Source of the DNA: Betaproteobacteria bacterium
GTDB lineage: Bacteria; Pseudomonadota; Gammaproteobacteria; Burkholderiales; SG8-39
Assembly: GCA_022340285.1 (NCBI GenBank)
Contig: JAJDOG010000010.1
Coordinates: 1 to 64,000, forward strand
Length of the DNA stretch: 64,000 nucleotides
Direction: 5' to 3'
Shown here: piece by piece, positions 27,153-38,804 of the stretch
Layout: each line of letters starts with the position of its first letter
How positions within the stretch are numbered: position 1 is the first letter of the stretch
Made by a program: the position numbers and the translations under genes
The notes under the pieces: generated by a model
The model's database searches: none
What the model was told of the DNA's origin: nothing
The model's input: only the letters and a program-made list of their open reading frames with translations

Positions 27153-27758
27153 GTGTTTGCAATCATCGAAGCTGCAGGTTGGCCGATCTGGGCGCTGCTT
27201 GTCGCGTCGGTGATCGCCGTCGCGCTGATCATCGAGCGACTCATCGTGCTGCGCCGGGAGAAGATCGTCCCCAGGGCGCTGCTCGGACAGGTGATCGATG
27301 CCTATCGCAAGCAGGGAGTGACCGCCCAGCTCCTGGAGAATCTCTATCAAGACTCGCCCCTAGGGCGCGTGCTGGCGGCCGGGCTTCGCAACCACAAGGC
27401 GCCGCGGCCGGTGATGAAGGAGGCGATCGAGGACGAGGGACGTGGCGTGGCGCACGAGCTCGATCGGTTCCTCACCACGCTCGGGACGATCGCCACGATC
27501 AGTCCGCTGATGGGGCTGTTCGGCACCGTGGTCGGGATGATCGAGATTTTCGGGTCGCAGAACCCGACCGGAAGCAATCCCGCGCAGCTCGCGCACGGCA
27601 TTTCGGTCGCGCTCTACAACACCGGGTTCGGATTGCTCATCGCGATTCCCGCGATGATCTTCTTCCGCTATTTCCGCGGCAAGGTCGAGGGGTTCGTCGT
27701 CGACATGGAGCAGCAGGCGTCGCGGCTCGTCGACATCGTTCACGGCGACCGGGCCTGA
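27153..27758 (+). CDS. exbB: ExbB/TolQ/MotA-family proton channel protein
   Basis: 201 residues from a GTG at 27153. Three transmembrane helices: IIEAAGWPIWALLVASVIAV near the N terminus, then TLGTIATISPLMGLFGTVVG and a third, GISVALYNTGFGLLIAIPAM. With ExbD it uses the proton gradient to energise TonB (or Tol-like) work at the outer membrane. No tonB or tolA in the window, so the partner is unknown. Operon with exbD, lpxK and the following genes is the usual betaproteobacterial order. Confidence 0.92.
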   Translation: MFAIIEAAGWPIWALLVASVIAVALIIERLIVLRREKIVPRALLGQVIDAYRKQGVTAQLLENLYQDSPLGRVLAAGLRNHKAPRPVMKEAIEDEGRGVAHELDRFLTTLGTIATISPLMGLFGTVVGMIEIFGSQNPTGSNPAQLAHGISVALYNTGFGLLIAIPAMIFFRYFRGKVEGFVVDMEQQASRLVDIVHGDRA

Positions 27759-27773
27759 CGGGACGCAATCCCG

Positions 27774-28190
27774 ATGAATTTCCGCATCACGGTCAAGGAG
27801 GATCTGGAGATCAACCTGATCCCGATGATCGACGTGCTGCTCGTGATCCTGATCTTTCTCATGGTCACCACGACGTACAGCAAGTTCGCCGAGCTGCAGA
27901 TCAACCTGCCGAGCGCGCAGGCCGAGAAGCAGCCCGAGCGGCCCAGCGAGATCAACGTGACGGTGAGCGCCTCGGGGGAGTACACGATCGACCGCAAGCC
28001 CGTGGTGTTCGGTGACGTCAACTCGTTCGCGCAAGCCATGCGCTCGGCCGGAGCAGGGCTGAAGGATCCGGTGATCGTCATCAATGCCGATGCCAACGCA
28101 TCGCACCAGTCCGTGATCAAGGTGATGGAAGCGGCGCGCGCCGCGGGGTACGCGCAAGTGTCGTTCGCGGTCGACGCCGCGGCGCGGTAG
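27774..28190 (+). CDS. exbD: ExbD/TolR-family protein
   Basis: 138 residues. One transmembrane helix, INLIPMIDVLLVILIFLMV, with the conserved proton-carrying Asp in PMIDVLLVIL, then a periplasmic domain. 15 bases after exbB. Confidence 0.93.
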   Translation: MNFRITVKEDLEINLIPMIDVLLVILIFLMVTTTYSKFAELQINLPSAQAEKQPERPSEINVTVSASGEYTIDRKPVVFGDVNSFAQAMRSAGAGLKDPVIVINADANASHQSVIKVMEAARAAGYAQVSFAVDAAAR

Positions 28191-28274
28191 TAAAACGGTG
28201 TAGGAGGGGACCCGAGGAAGGGCGAGCGCTTCTTCCGCTTCCCAGCCTGGCCCTTCTGCAAATCCCCTATTGGA

Positions 28275-29258
28275 TTGCGCGTGGCCTTTCCCGAGCGGCA
28301 CTGGTATCGGTTCTCGTGGGTCTCGGCGATCCTCACGCCGGCGGCCGTTGCGTTCGGGGCAATCGTGCAGTTGCGCCGCGCCGCATACCGGCTCGGCATC
28401 TTCCGGACTACTCGGGTCGGCGCTCCGGTCGTCGTCGTCGGAAATCTGGTCGCCGGCGGTACGGGCAAGACGCCGCTCGTGCTCTGGCTCGCTGCCGAGC
28501 TGGCGCGGCGCGGGTGGCGGCCGGGAATCGTGTCCAGAGGCCATGGCGCAGGCGCATCGCACCCGCGTCCGGTTCCGGTGGGCGGCGATCCGCTCCGCTA
28601 CGGCGACGAGCCGCTCTTGCACGCCCAGCGCAGCGGTTGCCCGGTGTGGGTAGGACGCGATCGCGCGGCTGCGGCTGCAGCGCTCCTCCTCGCGCACCCG
28701 GAATGCGACGTGATCATCTGCGACGATGGTCTGCAGCACTATGCGCTCGCCCGGGATTTCGAGATTGCTGTTCGCGACGAGCGCGGCTCGGGCAACGGAC
28801 TGCTTCTCCCCGCCGGGCCGTTGCGGGAGCCGCTCTCCCGGCCGGTCGACGCATGGATCGTGAACGGTGCGGAAGCGAATCAGAGCGAGTTTGCCATGCG
28901 GCTTGTTGCCGCGGGCTTCCGGCGCGTCGCGCCGGCGGACGGGGAAGTGCCGCAAGCGCAGCTCGCAGGCAAGCGGCTGGATGCCGTCGCCGGGATCGGT
29001 AATCCCCGGCGCTTCTTCGCGCTGCTCGAGGGCCTGGGGCTCAAGCCGCGGACGCACGCCTTTCCCGATCACCATCCGTTCCGGCCCGAGGAGCTGGCGT
29101 TCCCCGATTGCGACTTCGTGCTGATGACCGAGAAGGATGCAGTAAAATGCCGCGCATTCGATAACGACCGGCTGCTCGCGCTGCGCGTGAATGCGGAAGT
29201 GGACGCGCGGCTCGCCGATCTAGTGGAGCGCAGAATCCGTGGACACTCGCCTGCTTGA
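28275..29258 (+). CDS. lpxK: tetraacyldisaccharide 4'-kinase
   Basis: 327 residues from a TTG start. Seen: N-terminal membrane-contact helix ([19 protein letters not shown]), Walker [32 protein letters not shown] and [12 protein letters not shown]. Phosphorylates the lipid A precursor at the inner membrane. Its end overlaps the next gene by 20 bases. Upstream 84 bases after exbD hold no gene. Confidence 0.94.
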   Translation: MRVAFPERHWYRFSWVSAILTPAAVAFGAIVQLRRAAYRLGIFRTTRVGAPVVVVGNLVAGGTGKTPLVLWLAAELARRGWRPGIVSRGHGAGASHPRPVPVGGDPLRYGDEPLLHAQRSGCPVWVGRDRAAAAAALLLAHPECDVIICDDGLQHYALARDFEIAVRDERGSGNGLLLPAGPLREPLSRPVDAWIVNGAEANQSEFAMRLVAAGFRRVAPADGEVPQAQLAGKRLDAVAGIGNPRRFFALLEGLGLKPRTHAFPDHHPFRPEELAFPDCDFVLMTEKDAVKCRAFDNDRLLALRVNAEVDARLADLVERRIRGHSPA

Positions 29259-29421
29259 CATTCTCGTGTGCCCGATCTGCAAGGGCCCGCTCCTGTACCG
29301 CAAGGCGGAGCAGGAGCTCATCTGCAAAGCAGATCGGCTCGGTTTTCCGATTCGCGACGGCATCCCGGTGATGCTCGAGGAGGACGCCCGCAAGCTCGAT
29401 CCCCTGGAAGAGGTCGAGTAG
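29239..29421 (+). CDS. Trm112/YcaR family small protein
   Basis: 60 residues, GTG start inside the lpxK 3' end. Seen: [37 protein letters not shown]. One CxxC pair resembles a zinc knuckle. Conserved between lpxK and kdsB across proteobacteria; its bacterial role is not settled. Confidence 0.9.
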   Translation: MDTRLLDILVCPICKGPLLYRKAEQELICKADRLGFPIRDGIPVMLEEDARKLDPLEEVE

Positions 29422-29501
29422 CGGCAACGATTGCCCTTCCACCTCGCGCGGCGCTTCGCTCCGCAGATCATCGCACCGCTTTCCCGGACTTCACCTCGTT
29501 C

Positions 29502-30293
29502 ATGGCGGGTCTACTCAGATTCCAGGTCGTCATCCCCGCGCGGTACGCCTCGAGCCGGCTCCCAGCGAAACCGCTCGCGGACCTCGCGGGCAAGCCGATG
29601 GTGGTCCGCGTGGTCGAGCAGGCCCGGGCAAGCGGGGCGGCGGGCGTCTGGATCGCCACGGACCACGACGCCATCCTGCAGGCTGCGTCGGCGCACGGTT
29701 GCGATGCTCTCATGACGCGTGCCGACCACGCCTCCGGAACCGACCGTTTGGCCGAGGTGGCCGAGCGCCTCGGTTTTCCCGAGGACGAGATCGTCGTGAA
29801 CGTGCAGGGCGACGAGCCGTTGATGCCGCCGGCGCTGATTGGTGAGCTGGCGCACACGCTTGCGAGACGCACCGCCGCATCGATCGCAACCGCCTGTCAC
29901 CCGATTGCCGATCCGGCGGAAGCTTTCAATCCAAACGTGGTGAAGGTGGTGACCGATCACGCGGGCTATGCGCTCTACTTCAGCCGGGCGCCGATCCCGT
30001 TCGCGCGCGATGCCTGGGCGCCGCATCTCGGCTCGTCCGCGCCGACGCTGCTTCCAGAGGGGCTGCCGTGCTATCGCCATATCGGGATCTACGCGTATCG
30101 GGCAGGATTTCTGCGCGAGTATTCCAAGCTCGCGTCGGCGGCCGTCGAGCGTTTCGAGGCACTCGAGCAGCTGCGCGCGCTTTGGCACGGCCATCGCATC
30201 GCGGTCATCGTGACCGACACCGCGCCGCCCGCGGGCGTGGACACGCCTGGCGATCTTGAGCGAGTTCGGCAAATCTTTGATGCGTCGATTTGA
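29502..30293 (+). CDS. kdsB: 3-deoxy-manno-octulosonate cytidylyltransferase
   Basis: 263 residues from the ATG at 29502. Seen: [20 protein letters not shown] at the N terminus, [30 protein letters not shown] and [10 protein letters not shown]. Activates KDO with CTP for lipopolysaccharide inner core. The 80 bases between Trm112 and kdsB hold no gene. Confidence 0.96.
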   Translation: MAGLLRFQVVIPARYASSRLPAKPLADLAGKPMVVRVVEQARASGAAGVWIATDHDAILQAASAHGCDALMTRADHASGTDRLAEVAERLGFPEDEIVVNVQGDEPLMPPALIGELAHTLARRTAASIATACHPIADPAEAFNPNVVKVVTDHAGYALYFSRAPIPFARDAWAPHLGSSAPTLLPEGLPCYRHIGIYAYRAGFLREYSKLASAAVERFEALEQLRALWHGHRIAVIVTDTAPPAGVDTPGDLERVRQIFDASI

Positions 30294-30297
30294 CCGG

Positions 30298-30316
30298 CTT
30301 ATCCGAAGCGGGTAAG
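30298..30316 (+). terminator. small hairpin after kdsB
   Basis: CTTATCCG, loop AAG, CGGGTAAG, an eight-base stem with one wobble pair, five bases after the kdsB stop. No T-run, so it may be a weak or rho-dependent end, or a processing site. Confidence 0.3.
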
Positions 30317-30405
30317 TTCAGCGGCGCGACGGGATCTGCCTGGGCAACGGTATGGCGCCACGTTGCCGATTCTTTCTGCAGCCCACCTGACAGCGTGCTC
30401 AATAG

Positions 30406-31083
<678 letters not shown>

Positions 31084-31132
31084 GGTAGACGACGCGGGCG
31101 CACGCAAATGGTGCGGCCCGGTTGCGCCACGG

Positions 31133-31138
31133 TATAAT
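31133..31138 (+). promoter_or_regulatory. -10 element before hppA
   Basis: Perfect TATAAT 80 bases before the hppA ATG; no convincing -35. hppA also has a strong GAGGAGG ribosome-binding site (about 31205-31211). Confidence 0.4.
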
Positions 31139-31217
31139 CGCCCGTTTCGCACTATCCGGTGTCCGGCCGGGCATGGCGGACGCGGGACCAAGAAAAACCC
31201 CGTAGAGGAGGAAATCC

Positions 31218-33290
31218 ATGACAGCAGGTCTGTGGTTTGCGCTCGCCTGCGCGCTGGTCGCCATCGCGTACGGCTGGATCTCGAGGAACTGGATTCTCGG
31301 CCAGCCCGCCGGCAACGAGCGCATGCAAGAGATCGCCGCTGCCGTCCAGCAGGGTGCGAAGGCCTATCTCAATCGTCAATACACGACGATCGGCACGGTC
31401 GGCGTGATCCTGTTCATCGTGATCGGGGTGGTCCCGGGTCTGGGGTGGCCGACTGCGTTCGGCTTCGCCATCGGCGCGATCCTCTCGGGCGCCGCCGGCT
31501 TCATCGGCATGAACATCTCGGTGCGGGCGAACGTCCGCACGGCCGAAGCCGCGCGCAAGGGGCTGAACGAGGCCCTGCAGATCGCATTCCGCGGCGGTGC
31601 GATCACCGGCCTGCTCGTCGTCGGGCTGGGGCTCCTCGGCGTGGCCGGCTATTACGCGATCCTGGTGACGAGCAGTGCGCCGGGCGTCGCGCTGACCGAG
31701 GTGCTCAAGCCGCTGGTCGGCCTGGGCTTCGGGGGCTCCCTGATCTCGATCTTTGCGCGACTCGGCGGCGGAATCTTCACCAAGGGCGCGGACGTCGGCG
31801 CCGACCTCGTCGGCAAGGTCGAGGCGGGCATCCCGGAGGACGACCCGCGCAACCCTGCGGTGATCGCGGACAACGTTGGCGACAACGTCGGCGATTGCGC
31901 AGGCATGGCCGCCGACCTGTTCGAGACTTATGCGGTGACCATCATTGCCACCATGATTCTGGGTTCGTTGATCGTCAAGACCGCGACGGACGCGGCGGTG
32001 ATCTACCCGCTCGCGCTCGGCGGCTTCTCCATCATCGCGTCCATCATCGGTGCGATGGTCGTCAAGGCGACGCCCGGCAAGAAGATCATGAGCGGGCTCT
32101 ACCGCGGCCTGATCGTCGCCGGCGGCCTCGCCGCAATCGCGTTCATCCCGATCACCTACTGGATCATGGGCGACGTACTGAAGACCGTGCCGTTCGATTT
32201 CGCGGGCGGGCGCCATTTCATAACCGTCTGGCATCTCTGGGGCAGCGCACTGGTCGGCCTGGTGCTGACGGCGCTGATGGTGGTGATCACGGAGTACTAT
32301 ACCGCCACCGAATTCAAGCCGGTGCAGCACGTGGCTGCGGCGTCGCAAACGGGTCACGCGACCAACATCATCGCGGGCCTCGGCGTTTCGATGAAGTCCA
32401 CGGCATGGCCGGTGCTCGCGGTCTGCGGCGCGATCCTGCTTTCATACACGCTCGCCGGCCTGTACGGCATCGCGATCGGTGCCACGTCGATGCTGTCGAT
32501 GGCGGGAATCATCGTGGCGCTCGACGCCTACGGTCCGATCACGGATAACGCGGGCGGGATCGCCGAAATGGCCGAGATGCCCCCCGAGGTGCGAGCGATC
32601 ACTGATCCGCTCGACGCGGTGGGCAACACCACCAAGGCGGTCACCAAGGGATACGCGATCGGTTCGGCGGGCCTGGCGGCACTGGTGCTGTTCGCCGACT
32701 ACACGCATGCGCTCGAGCACGCCGGCCAGGTTCTCGCCTTCGACCTGTCCGACTACCGCGTCATCATCGGCCTGTTCATCGGTGGACTGGTGCCCTACCT
32801 GTTCGGCGCGATGGCGATGGAGGCGGTGGGCCGCGCGGCAGGTGCCGTCGTCGTCGAAGTGCGCAGGCAGTTTAAAGAGATCCCCGGCATCATGGAAGGA
32901 ACGGCAAAGCCGGAGTACGGCGTCGCGGTGGACATGCTGACGCGCGCGGCGATCAAGGAGATGCTCGTGCCGTCGCTCCTCCCCGTGCTCGTGCCGATCC
33001 TGGTCGGGTTCATCCTCGGACCGCAGGCGCTCGGCGGCGTGCTGATGGGCACCATCGTGACGGGACTCTTTGTCGCGATCTCGATGTGTACCGGTGGCGG
33101 GGCGTGGGACAATGCCAAGAAGTACATCGAGGACGGCAAGTTCGGCGGCAAGGGTTCCGATGCCCACAAGGCTGCGGTCACGGGCGACACGGTTGGCGAT
33201 CCTTACAAGGACACCGCCGGTCCGGCAGTCAATCCGCTGATCAAGATTATCAACATCGTTGCCTTGCTAATTGTTCCGTTGATCGTCTGA
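31218..33290 (+). CDS. hppA: membrane-bound proton-pumping pyrophosphatase, K+-independent type
   Basis: 690 residues, about 16 transmembrane helices. Seen: catalytic [20 protein letters not shown] with [19 protein letters not shown], and the second acidic site [16 protein letters not shown]. Lys473 in [10 protein letters not shown] occupies the position where a Lys makes the enzyme independent of K+ (Ala in K+-dependent types). Hydrolyses PPi and pumps protons outward or back. Follows adk but with its own -10 and ribosome-binding site. Confidence 0.95.
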   Translation: MTAGLWFALACALVAIAYGWISRNWILGQPAGNERMQEIAAAVQQGAKAYLNRQYTTIGTVGVILFIVIGVVPGLGWPTAFGFAIGAILSGAAGFIGMNISVRANVRTAEAARKGLNEALQIAFRGGAITGLLVVGLGLLGVAGYYAILVTSSAPGVALTEVLKPLVGLGFGGSLISIFARLGGGIFTKGADVGADLVGKVEAGIPEDDPRNPAVIADNVGDNVGDCAGMAADLFETYAVTIIATMILGSLIVKTATDAAVIYPLALGGFSIIASIIGAMVVKATPGKKIMSGLYRGLIVAGGLAAIAFIPITYWIMGDVLKTVPFDFAGGRHFITVWHLWGSALVGLVLTALMVVITEYYTATEFKPVQHVAAASQTGHATNIIAGLGVSMKSTAWPVLAVCGAILLSYTLAGLYGIAIGATSMLSMAGIIVALDAYGPITDNAGGIAEMAEMPPEVRAITDPLDAVGNTTKAVTKGYAIGSAGLAALVLFADYTHALEHAGQVLAFDLSDYRVIIGLFIGGLVPYLFGAMAMEAVGRAAGAVVVEVRRQFKEIPGIMEGTAKPEYGVAVDMLTRAAIKEMLVPSLLPVLVPILVGFILGPQALGGVLMGTIVTGLFVAISMCTGGGAWDNAKKYIEDGKFGGKGSDAHKAAVTGDTVGDPYKDTAGPAVNPLIKIINIVALLIVPLIV

Positions 33291-33325
33291 GGCTCGCGCC
33301 CTTGCAGAGCGCGGCTGGAACGAAA

Positions 33326-33403
33326 CGAACGGGAGGGAACCGGCTGGTTCCCTCGAAGGAAAAGGCGGTAGGTCACGAACAGGAGGGAACCGGCTGGTTC
33401 CCT
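33326..33403. repeat. two 28-base hairpin-forming direct repeats, 50-base period
   Basis: Copies at 33326-33353 and 33376-33403 differ at a single base. Each contains GGGAACC-GGCT-GGTTCCC, a seven-base stem. They follow the hppA stop by 35 bases and may end or stabilise that transcript. Part of a 328-base gene-free gap up to ggt. Confidence 0.75.
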
Positions 33404-33475
33404 ACCGTTACCCTCCTTCCCGCTGGCGGCGACCTCTGGTAAGGACGCAGTAGTAGGATGTCGGCATCTTTCTTT

Positions 33476-33570
33476 CCCCTCCTTTTCAAGGAGGGGTGCC
33501 GCCGGAGGCGGCGGGGTGGTTAAGGAGCTGTGCAGCGAAATGATCCCCGCCTTGGCGGGGATCTTCTTTT
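33476..33570. repeat. nested palindromic element (REP/MITE-like) ending in a terminator-like hairpin
   Basis: Three inverted repeats in series: CCCCTCC-TTTTCAA-GGAGGGG (33476-33496), GCCGCC-GGA-GGCGGC (33498-33512) and GATCCCCGCC-TT-GGCGGGGATC followed by TTCTTTT (33542-33570). The composition resembles small dispersed palindromic elements common in proteobacterial genomes; only one copy is seen here. Six-frame ORFs over it are translations of the repeat, not genes. Confidence 0.65.
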
Positions 33571-33618
33571 CCGGCGGCCTGGTTGCGATGTCGTGTGGCA
33601 CGTGCTTTTCTTGACCCA

Positions 33619-35346
33619 ATGCGCAATCTGAGAATCATCTTCGCCACGCTGCTTTCTGCCGCCTGCGGTGTTGCGCTCGCGCAGCCATTGCCCTCCGGCC
33701 CTTCCGGCTACAAGCCGAAGGAGGCGGCATTCGGCAAGCACTTCATGGTTGCCGCGGCGAACCCGTTGGCAGTGGAGGCGGGACGCGCCGTCATCGCGCG
33801 CGGCGGATCGGCGGTAGATGCGGCGGTTGCGGTGCAGATGGTCTTGAACGTCGTAGAGCCGGAAGCATCGGGAATCGGCGGGGGCGCATTCATCCTGCAC
33901 TGGTCTGCGCGGGAGAAGCGGCTCCGCGTGTACGACGGTCGCGAGACGGCGCCCGCGGAGGCGACTCCCGACCTCTTTCTCGACGCCGCGGGCCGTCCGA
34001 TGCCGTTCTTCGACGCAGTCGTCGGTGGGCGCTCGGTCGGGACGCCCGGCCTACTTGCGGTACTCGCGCTCGCGCACCAGCATCACGGCAAGCGCGAATG
34101 GGGAGAGCTGTTCGAGCCGGCGATCGAGCTTGCGGATCGAGGTTTCCCCGTGTCGCCGCGCCTGGCAATCTTGCTGGAGCGCGAGCGGTTTCTCGCAAAT
34201 GATCCGAATGCGCGGCGTCTCTACTATCGTGAGGACGGCAAGCCTCGCAGTGAGGGAGAGGTGATTCGCAATCCCGAGCTGGCCACAACGTTCCGTACGA
34301 TCGCGATGCAGGGCCCCAGCGCGTTCTACACCGGCGAGATCGCGCGCGACATCGTCAGAGCGGTACGGACACATCCGACCAACCCCGGGTACCTGTCCCT
34401 CGCGGATCTGGCTGGCTATCGGCCGGTGGAGCGCAAGCCGGTCTGCGGGCGCTATCGTGGCAACAGGATTTGCGGCATGCCGCCGCCGAGCTCGGGAGGC
34501 ATTGCCGTGCTGCAGATCCTGGGCATCCTGGAGAATTTTCCGATGGCAAGCGTTGCCCCGCAGTCGCTGATGGCGGCGCACCTCTTCTCCGAAGCGGGCC
34601 GGCTCGCCTATGCGGATCGCGACCTTTATGTCGCGGACTCGGATTTCGTCGCCGTGCCGATGCGTGGAATGATCGATCCTGCCTATCTTGCAAAGCGCGC
34701 CGAGCTCATTCACCTCACCGAGTCGCTGGGCCGTGCGGCGCCCGGCGTTCCACCCGGCGCGGCGCGACCCAGTCCGGCCGGGTCACCGGAGCGCATATCG
34801 ACCAGCCACTTCTCGATCGTCGACGCCGAGGGCGACGCAGTCGCCATGACGACAACGATCGAATACGCCTTCGGAAGTCGGATCATGGTGCGCGGGTTCC
34901 TGCTCAACAACCAGCTCACCGATTTCTCGTTCGCCCCCGAGGAAGCCGGGCGTGTGGTGGCCAATCGCGTCGAGCCCGGCAAGCGGCCGCGCAGCTCGAT
35001 GGCACCCACGCTCGTCTTCGACCGGAGCGGCGCGCTCAAATACGTGCTCGGCTCACCGGGCGGCAGCCTGATCATCAATTACGTCGCGCAGACGCTGGTT
35101 GCCTTGCTCGATTGGGAGTACAGCGCGCAGAAAGCGGTGAGCGTCGGCCACTTCGGAAGTCGCAACGGGCCGACCGAGCTCGAGCGCGGCACCGAAGCAG
35201 CCGGCCTCGCGCGAGGTCTCGGCCTGCTCGGCCACGACGTGTACGTCATGGACATGACGAGCGGGCTGCACGCCGTCGAACGCGTTCCCGGAGGCTGGCG
35301 CGGCGCGGCGGATCCGCGGCGGGAAGGATCTGCCGCGGGCGGCTAA
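33619..35346 (+). CDS. ggt: gamma-glutamyltransferase
   Basis: 575 residues from the ATG at 33619, where the signal peptide begins ([20 protein letters not shown], cleaved after AQ). Seen: catalytic Thr395 in STSHFSIVD, the self-cleavage site separating large and small subunits; [29 protein letters not shown]. Periplasmic; hydrolyses or transfers gamma-glutamyl groups of glutathione. Shares stop codons with miaA (CTAA overlap). Confidence 0.95.
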   Translation: MRNLRIIFATLLSAACGVALAQPLPSGPSGYKPKEAAFGKHFMVAAANPLAVEAGRAVIARGGSAVDAAVAVQMVLNVVEPEASGIGGGAFILHWSAREKRLRVYDGRETAPAEATPDLFLDAAGRPMPFFDAVVGGRSVGTPGLLAVLALAHQHHGKREWGELFEPAIELADRGFPVSPRLAILLERERFLANDPNARRLYYREDGKPRSEGEVIRNPELATTFRTIAMQGPSAFYTGEIARDIVRAVRTHPTNPGYLSLADLAGYRPVERKPVCGRYRGNRICGMPPPSSGGIAVLQILGILENFPMASVAPQSLMAAHLFSEAGRLAYADRDLYVADSDFVAVPMRGMIDPAYLAKRAELIHLTESLGRAAPGVPPGAARPSPAGSPERISTSHFSIVDAEGDAVAMTTTIEYAFGSRIMVRGFLLNNQLTDFSFAPEEAGRVVANRVEPGKRPRSSMAPTLVFDRSGALKYVLGSPGGSLIINYVAQTLVALLDWEYSAQKAVSVGHFGSRNGPTELERGTEAAGLARGLGLLGHDVYVMDMTSGLHAVERVPGGWRGAADPRREGSAAGG

Positions 35347-36299
35347 TCTGTGTTCGCGCGTTCGCCGCGCGGCATGCGGCCACGCACGCATTCCAGCGCC
35401 TGTTCCATTGCATCCTGCGCAAGACAGTCGATCCGTGCCGTATCCGGCCAGCGGCGCAGCCAGGTCAATTGCCGCTTCGCGAGCTGACGGGTGGCGAAGA
35501 TGCCGCGGTTGCGCATCTCCTCGCGGTCGTAGCGTCCTTCGAGATGCTCCCACGCCTGGCGATAGCCGACGCAACGCATGGACGGAAGGCCGGGCGAGAG
35601 CGCATGCCGCGCACGCAAGGCGACAAGTTCATCCACGAGCCCGGCCTCCAGCATTGCGTCGAAGCGCTGCGCGATACGGGCGTGCAGCACGCTGCGATCG
35701 CCGGGCTCGAGCGAGATCCACAGCATGTCGGTGGCGGAACCCTCGTCGGCGGGATCGGCGAGCAGCGTCGACAGGGGTTTCCCAGTGAGCCGAATGACCT
35801 CGAGCCCGCGCTGAATGCGCTGCGAATCGTTCGGCTCGAGCCGAGTGGCAGTGCGCGGGTCGAGCCGCGCGAGCTCGCCGTGCAGGGCCGGCCAGCCACG
35901 CACGGCCGCCTGCGCGTCGATCTCGGCGCGCACTTCCGGATCGGCCGGCGGAAGCATCGCCAGGCCGTCCCGAAGCGCCTTGAAGTAGAGCATCGTGCCG
36001 CCGACGAGCAATGGCGTTCGGCCGCGCGCGCGAATCGCCTCGATTGCATGGACGGCGTCCGCGCGAAACCGCGCCGCAGAGTACGAGTCGGTCGGGTCGA
36101 TGAGGTCGATCAGGTGGTGCGGCACTCGTCGCCGGTCGTCCGCCGAGGGCTTCGCCGTACCGATATCCATCCCACGATAAACCTGGGCGGAGTCGACGCT
36201 CACGATCTCGACGGGCAGCCGATCGGCGAGGGCCATCGCGAGGCGCGATTTGCCGCTCGCGGTCGGACCCATGATCGCAATCGCGAGCGACCGGGTCAT
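35343..36299 (-). CDS. miaA: tRNA dimethylallyltransferase
   Basis: 318 residues. P-loop [47 protein letters not shown], and the Tyr/Gln-rich [11 protein letters not shown]. Prenylates A37 in tRNAs reading UNN codons. 13 bases after mutL, the usual mutL-miaA order. Confidence 0.97.
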   Translation of the reverse strand: MTRSLAIAIMGPTASGKSRLAMALADRLPVEIVSVDSAQVYRGMDIGTAKPSADDRRRVPHHLIDLIDPTDSYSAARFRADAVHAIEAIRARGRTPLLVGGTMLYFKALRDGLAMLPPADPEVRAEIDAQAAVRGWPALHGELARLDPRTATRLEPNDSQRIQRGLEVIRLTGKPLSTLLADPADEGSATDMLWISLEPGDRSVLHARIAQRFDAMLEAGLVDELVALRARHALSPGLPSMRCVGYRQAWEHLEGRYDREEMRNRGIFATRQLAKRQLTWLRRWPDTARIDCLAQDAMEQALECVRGRMPRGERANTD

Positions 36300-36312
36300 T
36301 GGGCGGGCGCGC

Positions 36313-38061
36313 TCACCGACCGCGCAGGAAAAGTCGATCCAGGTCGGCGAGGCTCATCTGGTACCAGGTCGGACGACCGTGGTTGCACTGTCCGGCGCGC
36401 TCGGTTTCCTCCATCTCGCGGAGCAGCGCGTTCATCTCCGGAACGCTGAGCTGCCGCCGCGCGCGCACGGCACCGTGACACGCCATGGTTCCGAGCAGTT
36501 CGTCCTGACGGCTGGTCATCACCTGGCTCGCACCGTACTCGCGCATGTCACGCAGCACCGCCCGCACGAGCTCGGGAATGTCTCCCTGCGCGACGAGTGC
36601 GGGCACCGCCCGCACCACGATGGCAGTGGGTGAGAGAGCGGCCAGCTCGAATCCGAGGCGCGCAAGAGGCTCCTGGTTGTCCTCCAGCGTGGCCACATCC
36701 AGGGCATCGGCGTTAAACGTGACCGGAATCAGCAGCGGCTGCGCGGTCACCTTGTGATGCGCGAGCGCGAACTTGAGATTCTCGTACAGGATCCGCTCGT
36801 GCGCCGCGTGCATATCGACCAGGACCAGTCCGTCGCGGTTTTGCGCCAGGATGTAGATCCCGTGCAGCTGGCCTAGCGCGAAGCCGAGCGGGTGCTCGAC
36901 CGCATCCGCTTCGACCCGAGATCGCGCAGCCGGCGCAGCGAGTCCGCTCAGCATCGCCGTGTAAGCGCCCACGGGCTGCGCGACGCCGAGCGGCCGCTGC
37001 CAACCCGCCGTGGTCGGGAGAGGCACCGACTGCGGTTCGGTCGAAATGGCTACGGCCGCAGCGGGGGTCTGGGCCGCCGTTCCGGCAAGGGCCTTCTGGA
37101 CCGCGTGAAAGACGAACTGGTGCACCGCGCGCGGATCGCGGAACCGCACCTCGATCTTCGCGGGATGCACGTTCACGTCGACCATTGCCGGGTCGATCTC
37201 CAGGTAGAGCACGTATGCCGGATGCCGATCGCCGTGCAGGACGTCCGCGTAGGCTTCGCGCACCGCGTGCGTGAGCAGCTTGTCGCGAACGAACCGGCCG
37301 TTGACGAACAGGTACTGCGCATCGCGCGACGCCTTGGCCTCCGACGGAGGGCTCGCAAGACCGTGGAGGTGCAAGGCCGCGCCGCCGGCCTCGACGCGGC
37401 GCGCACCGTTCGCGAATGCATCGCCCATCACCGCAGCGATCCGTGCGGCCAGGTCGGCAGCCGGATAGTGCGCGCTGACGCGTGCGTTGTGTCGTAAGGT
37501 GAGCGCAACGCCCGGGCGTGCGAGCGCGATGCGGCGGAACATCTCGGCACAATGCGCGAGCTCGGTCGCCTCGGACTTGAGGAACTTGCGGCGTGCCGGC
37601 GTATTGAAGTAGAGATCATTCACCTCGAGCGTGGTGCCGGCCGAATGGGCGGCTGGCTCGGGTGCGCCCGCCGGGCCGCCTTCGACGGCGATTCGCCAGG
37701 CGTGTTGCGCCTCCGCAGGACGCGAGATGAGCGCCACCCGGGCGACCGAGGCGATGCTCGCAAGCGCCTCGCCGCGGAAACCGAGCGACGCGACGCGCTC
37801 CAGGTCGGCCAGGGTCTGGATCTTGCTCGTGGCGTGACGGGCAAGCGCGAGCGGGAGATCGTCGCGTGCAATCCCCGCCCCGTCGTCTGTCACCCGGATC
37901 TGCCGGGTGCCTCCCTGGGCGAGCGTCACGCCGATCGCCTGAGCGCCCGCGTCCAGACTGTTCTCCAGAAGCTCTTTCAGCACGGAAGCCGGCCGCTCGA
38001 CTACCTCGCCCGCGGCGATCTGGCTGATCAGGGTGTCAGGAAGAATACGGATGACCGGCAT
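36313..38061 (-). CDS. mutL: DNA mismatch repair protein MutL
   Basis: 582 residues. GHKL ATPase motifs: [34 protein letters not shown] short Pro/Ala linker leads to the C-terminal dimerisation domain with [15 protein letters not shown]. No DQHA(X)2E(X)4E endonuclease motif is visible (the HAAHER variant stands there), so it probably works with MutH rather than having its own nuclease. TATAAT at 38093-38098 on the minus strand may be its -10. Confidence 0.95.
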   Translation of the reverse strand: MPVIRILPDTLISQIAAGEVVERPASVLKELLENSLDAGAQAIGVTLAQGGTRQIRVTDDGAGIARDDLPLALARHATSKIQTLADLERVASLGFRGEALASIASVARVALISRPAEAQHAWRIAVEGGPAGAPEPAAHSAGTTLEVNDLYFNTPARRKFLKSEATELAHCAEMFRRIALARPGVALTLRHNARVSAHYPAADLAARIAAVMGDAFANGARRVEAGGAALHLHGLASPPSEAKASRDAQYLFVNGRFVRDKLLTHAVREAYADVLHGDRHPAYVLYLEIDPAMVDVNVHPAKIEVRFRDPRAVHQFVFHAVQKALAGTAAQTPAAAVAISTEPQSVPLPTTAGWQRPLGVAQPVGAYTAMLSGLAAPAARSRVEADAVEHPLGFALGQLHGIYILAQNRDGLVLVDMHAAHERILYENLKFALAHHKVTAQPLLIPVTFNADALDVATLEDNQEPLARLGFELAALSPTAIVVRAVPALVAQGDIPELVRAVLRDMREYGASQVMTSRQDELLGTMACHGAVRARRQLSVPEMNALLREMEETERAGQCNHGRPTWYQMSLADLDRLFLRGR

Positions 38062-38138
38062 GCGTCGGGCGGCGCTGTGAGACGCGAGAAGGATTATACC
38101 GGCGTGCCCCGCTACAATACGCGGTCTTCACAAATGGC

Positions 38139-38795
38139 ATGCCGATGGATCTCCTGCTGTGGTTCTGGGACCTGCTGGTTCATCTCGACAAGCACCTCGC
38201 TGTGCTGCTGCAGCAATACGGGACGTGGGTCTATCTGATTCTTTTCACGATCGTCTTCTGCGAGACGGGCCTGGTGGTCACGCCGTTTCTTCCCGGCGAT
38301 TCGCTGTTGTTCGTTTCCGGGACGCTGTGGGCCGCAGCGGGAATGGAGGTGGAGCTTCTCGCCATCACGCTCGTCGCCGCCGCGCTCTGCGGCGACAACG
38401 TGAATTACTGGGTTGGACGCTACATCGGACCCAAGGTGTTCCGCTGGGAGCAGTCGCGCTGGTTCAACCGCCGCGCGCTGGACATGACGCACGACTTCTA
38501 CGAGCGTCACGGCGGCAAGACCATCATCATTGCGCGATTCGTGCCGCTCGTGCGCACGTTCGCGCCCTTCGTCGCGGGAGTCGGCAGCATGTTCTACCCC
38601 CGATTCCTTGCCTATTCCGTGGGAGCCGCGCTGCTCTGGGTGATCTCGCTCGTCTATGCCGGTTATTTCTTCGGCAATGTCGCTTGGGTCAAGAGCAACC
38701 TCACGCTGGTGATATTCGGCATCATCGCGCTGTCGCTCGTTCCGATCGCCGTCGGGTACATTCGTCACCGCGCGCAGGGCGCGCGATCCGGCTAG
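38139..38795 (+). CDS. DedA family inner-membrane protein
   Basis: 218 residues (start at 38139 or two codons later). Seen: FCETGLVVTPFLPGDSLLF, NYWVGRYIG and IIIARFVPLVRTFAPFVAG, the conserved Arg/Pro cores of DedA. Known: DedA proteins act in lipid carrier flipping and membrane homeostasis. Inserted on the opposite strand between mutL and amiC, which are usually adjacent. TACAAT at 38113-38118 may be its -10. Confidence 0.93.
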   Translation: MPMDLLLWFWDLLVHLDKHLAVLLQQYGTWVYLILFTIVFCETGLVVTPFLPGDSLLFVSGTLWAAAGMEVELLAITLVAAALCGDNVNYWVGRYIGPKVFRWEQSRWFNRRALDMTHDFYERHGGKTIIIARFVPLVRTFAPFVAGVGSMFYPRFLAYSVGAALLWVISLVYAGYFFGNVAWVKSNLTLVIFGIIALSLVPIAVGYIRHRAQGARSG

Positions 38796-38804
38796 GGCCG
38801 TCGA

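Noticed and set aside
27360..29075. 571-codon minus-strand frame over exbB-exbD-lpxK
   Set aside because: Crosses three genes with strong motifs; composition (Arg, His, Asp, Gln-rich) is that of a codon shadow.
33203..33619. 138-codon minus-strand frame over the hppA-ggt gap
   Set aside because: It is a translation of palindromic repeats (Pro/Ala/Lys-rich with PAKAGI-like text); such frames are typical false ORFs on dispersed repeats.
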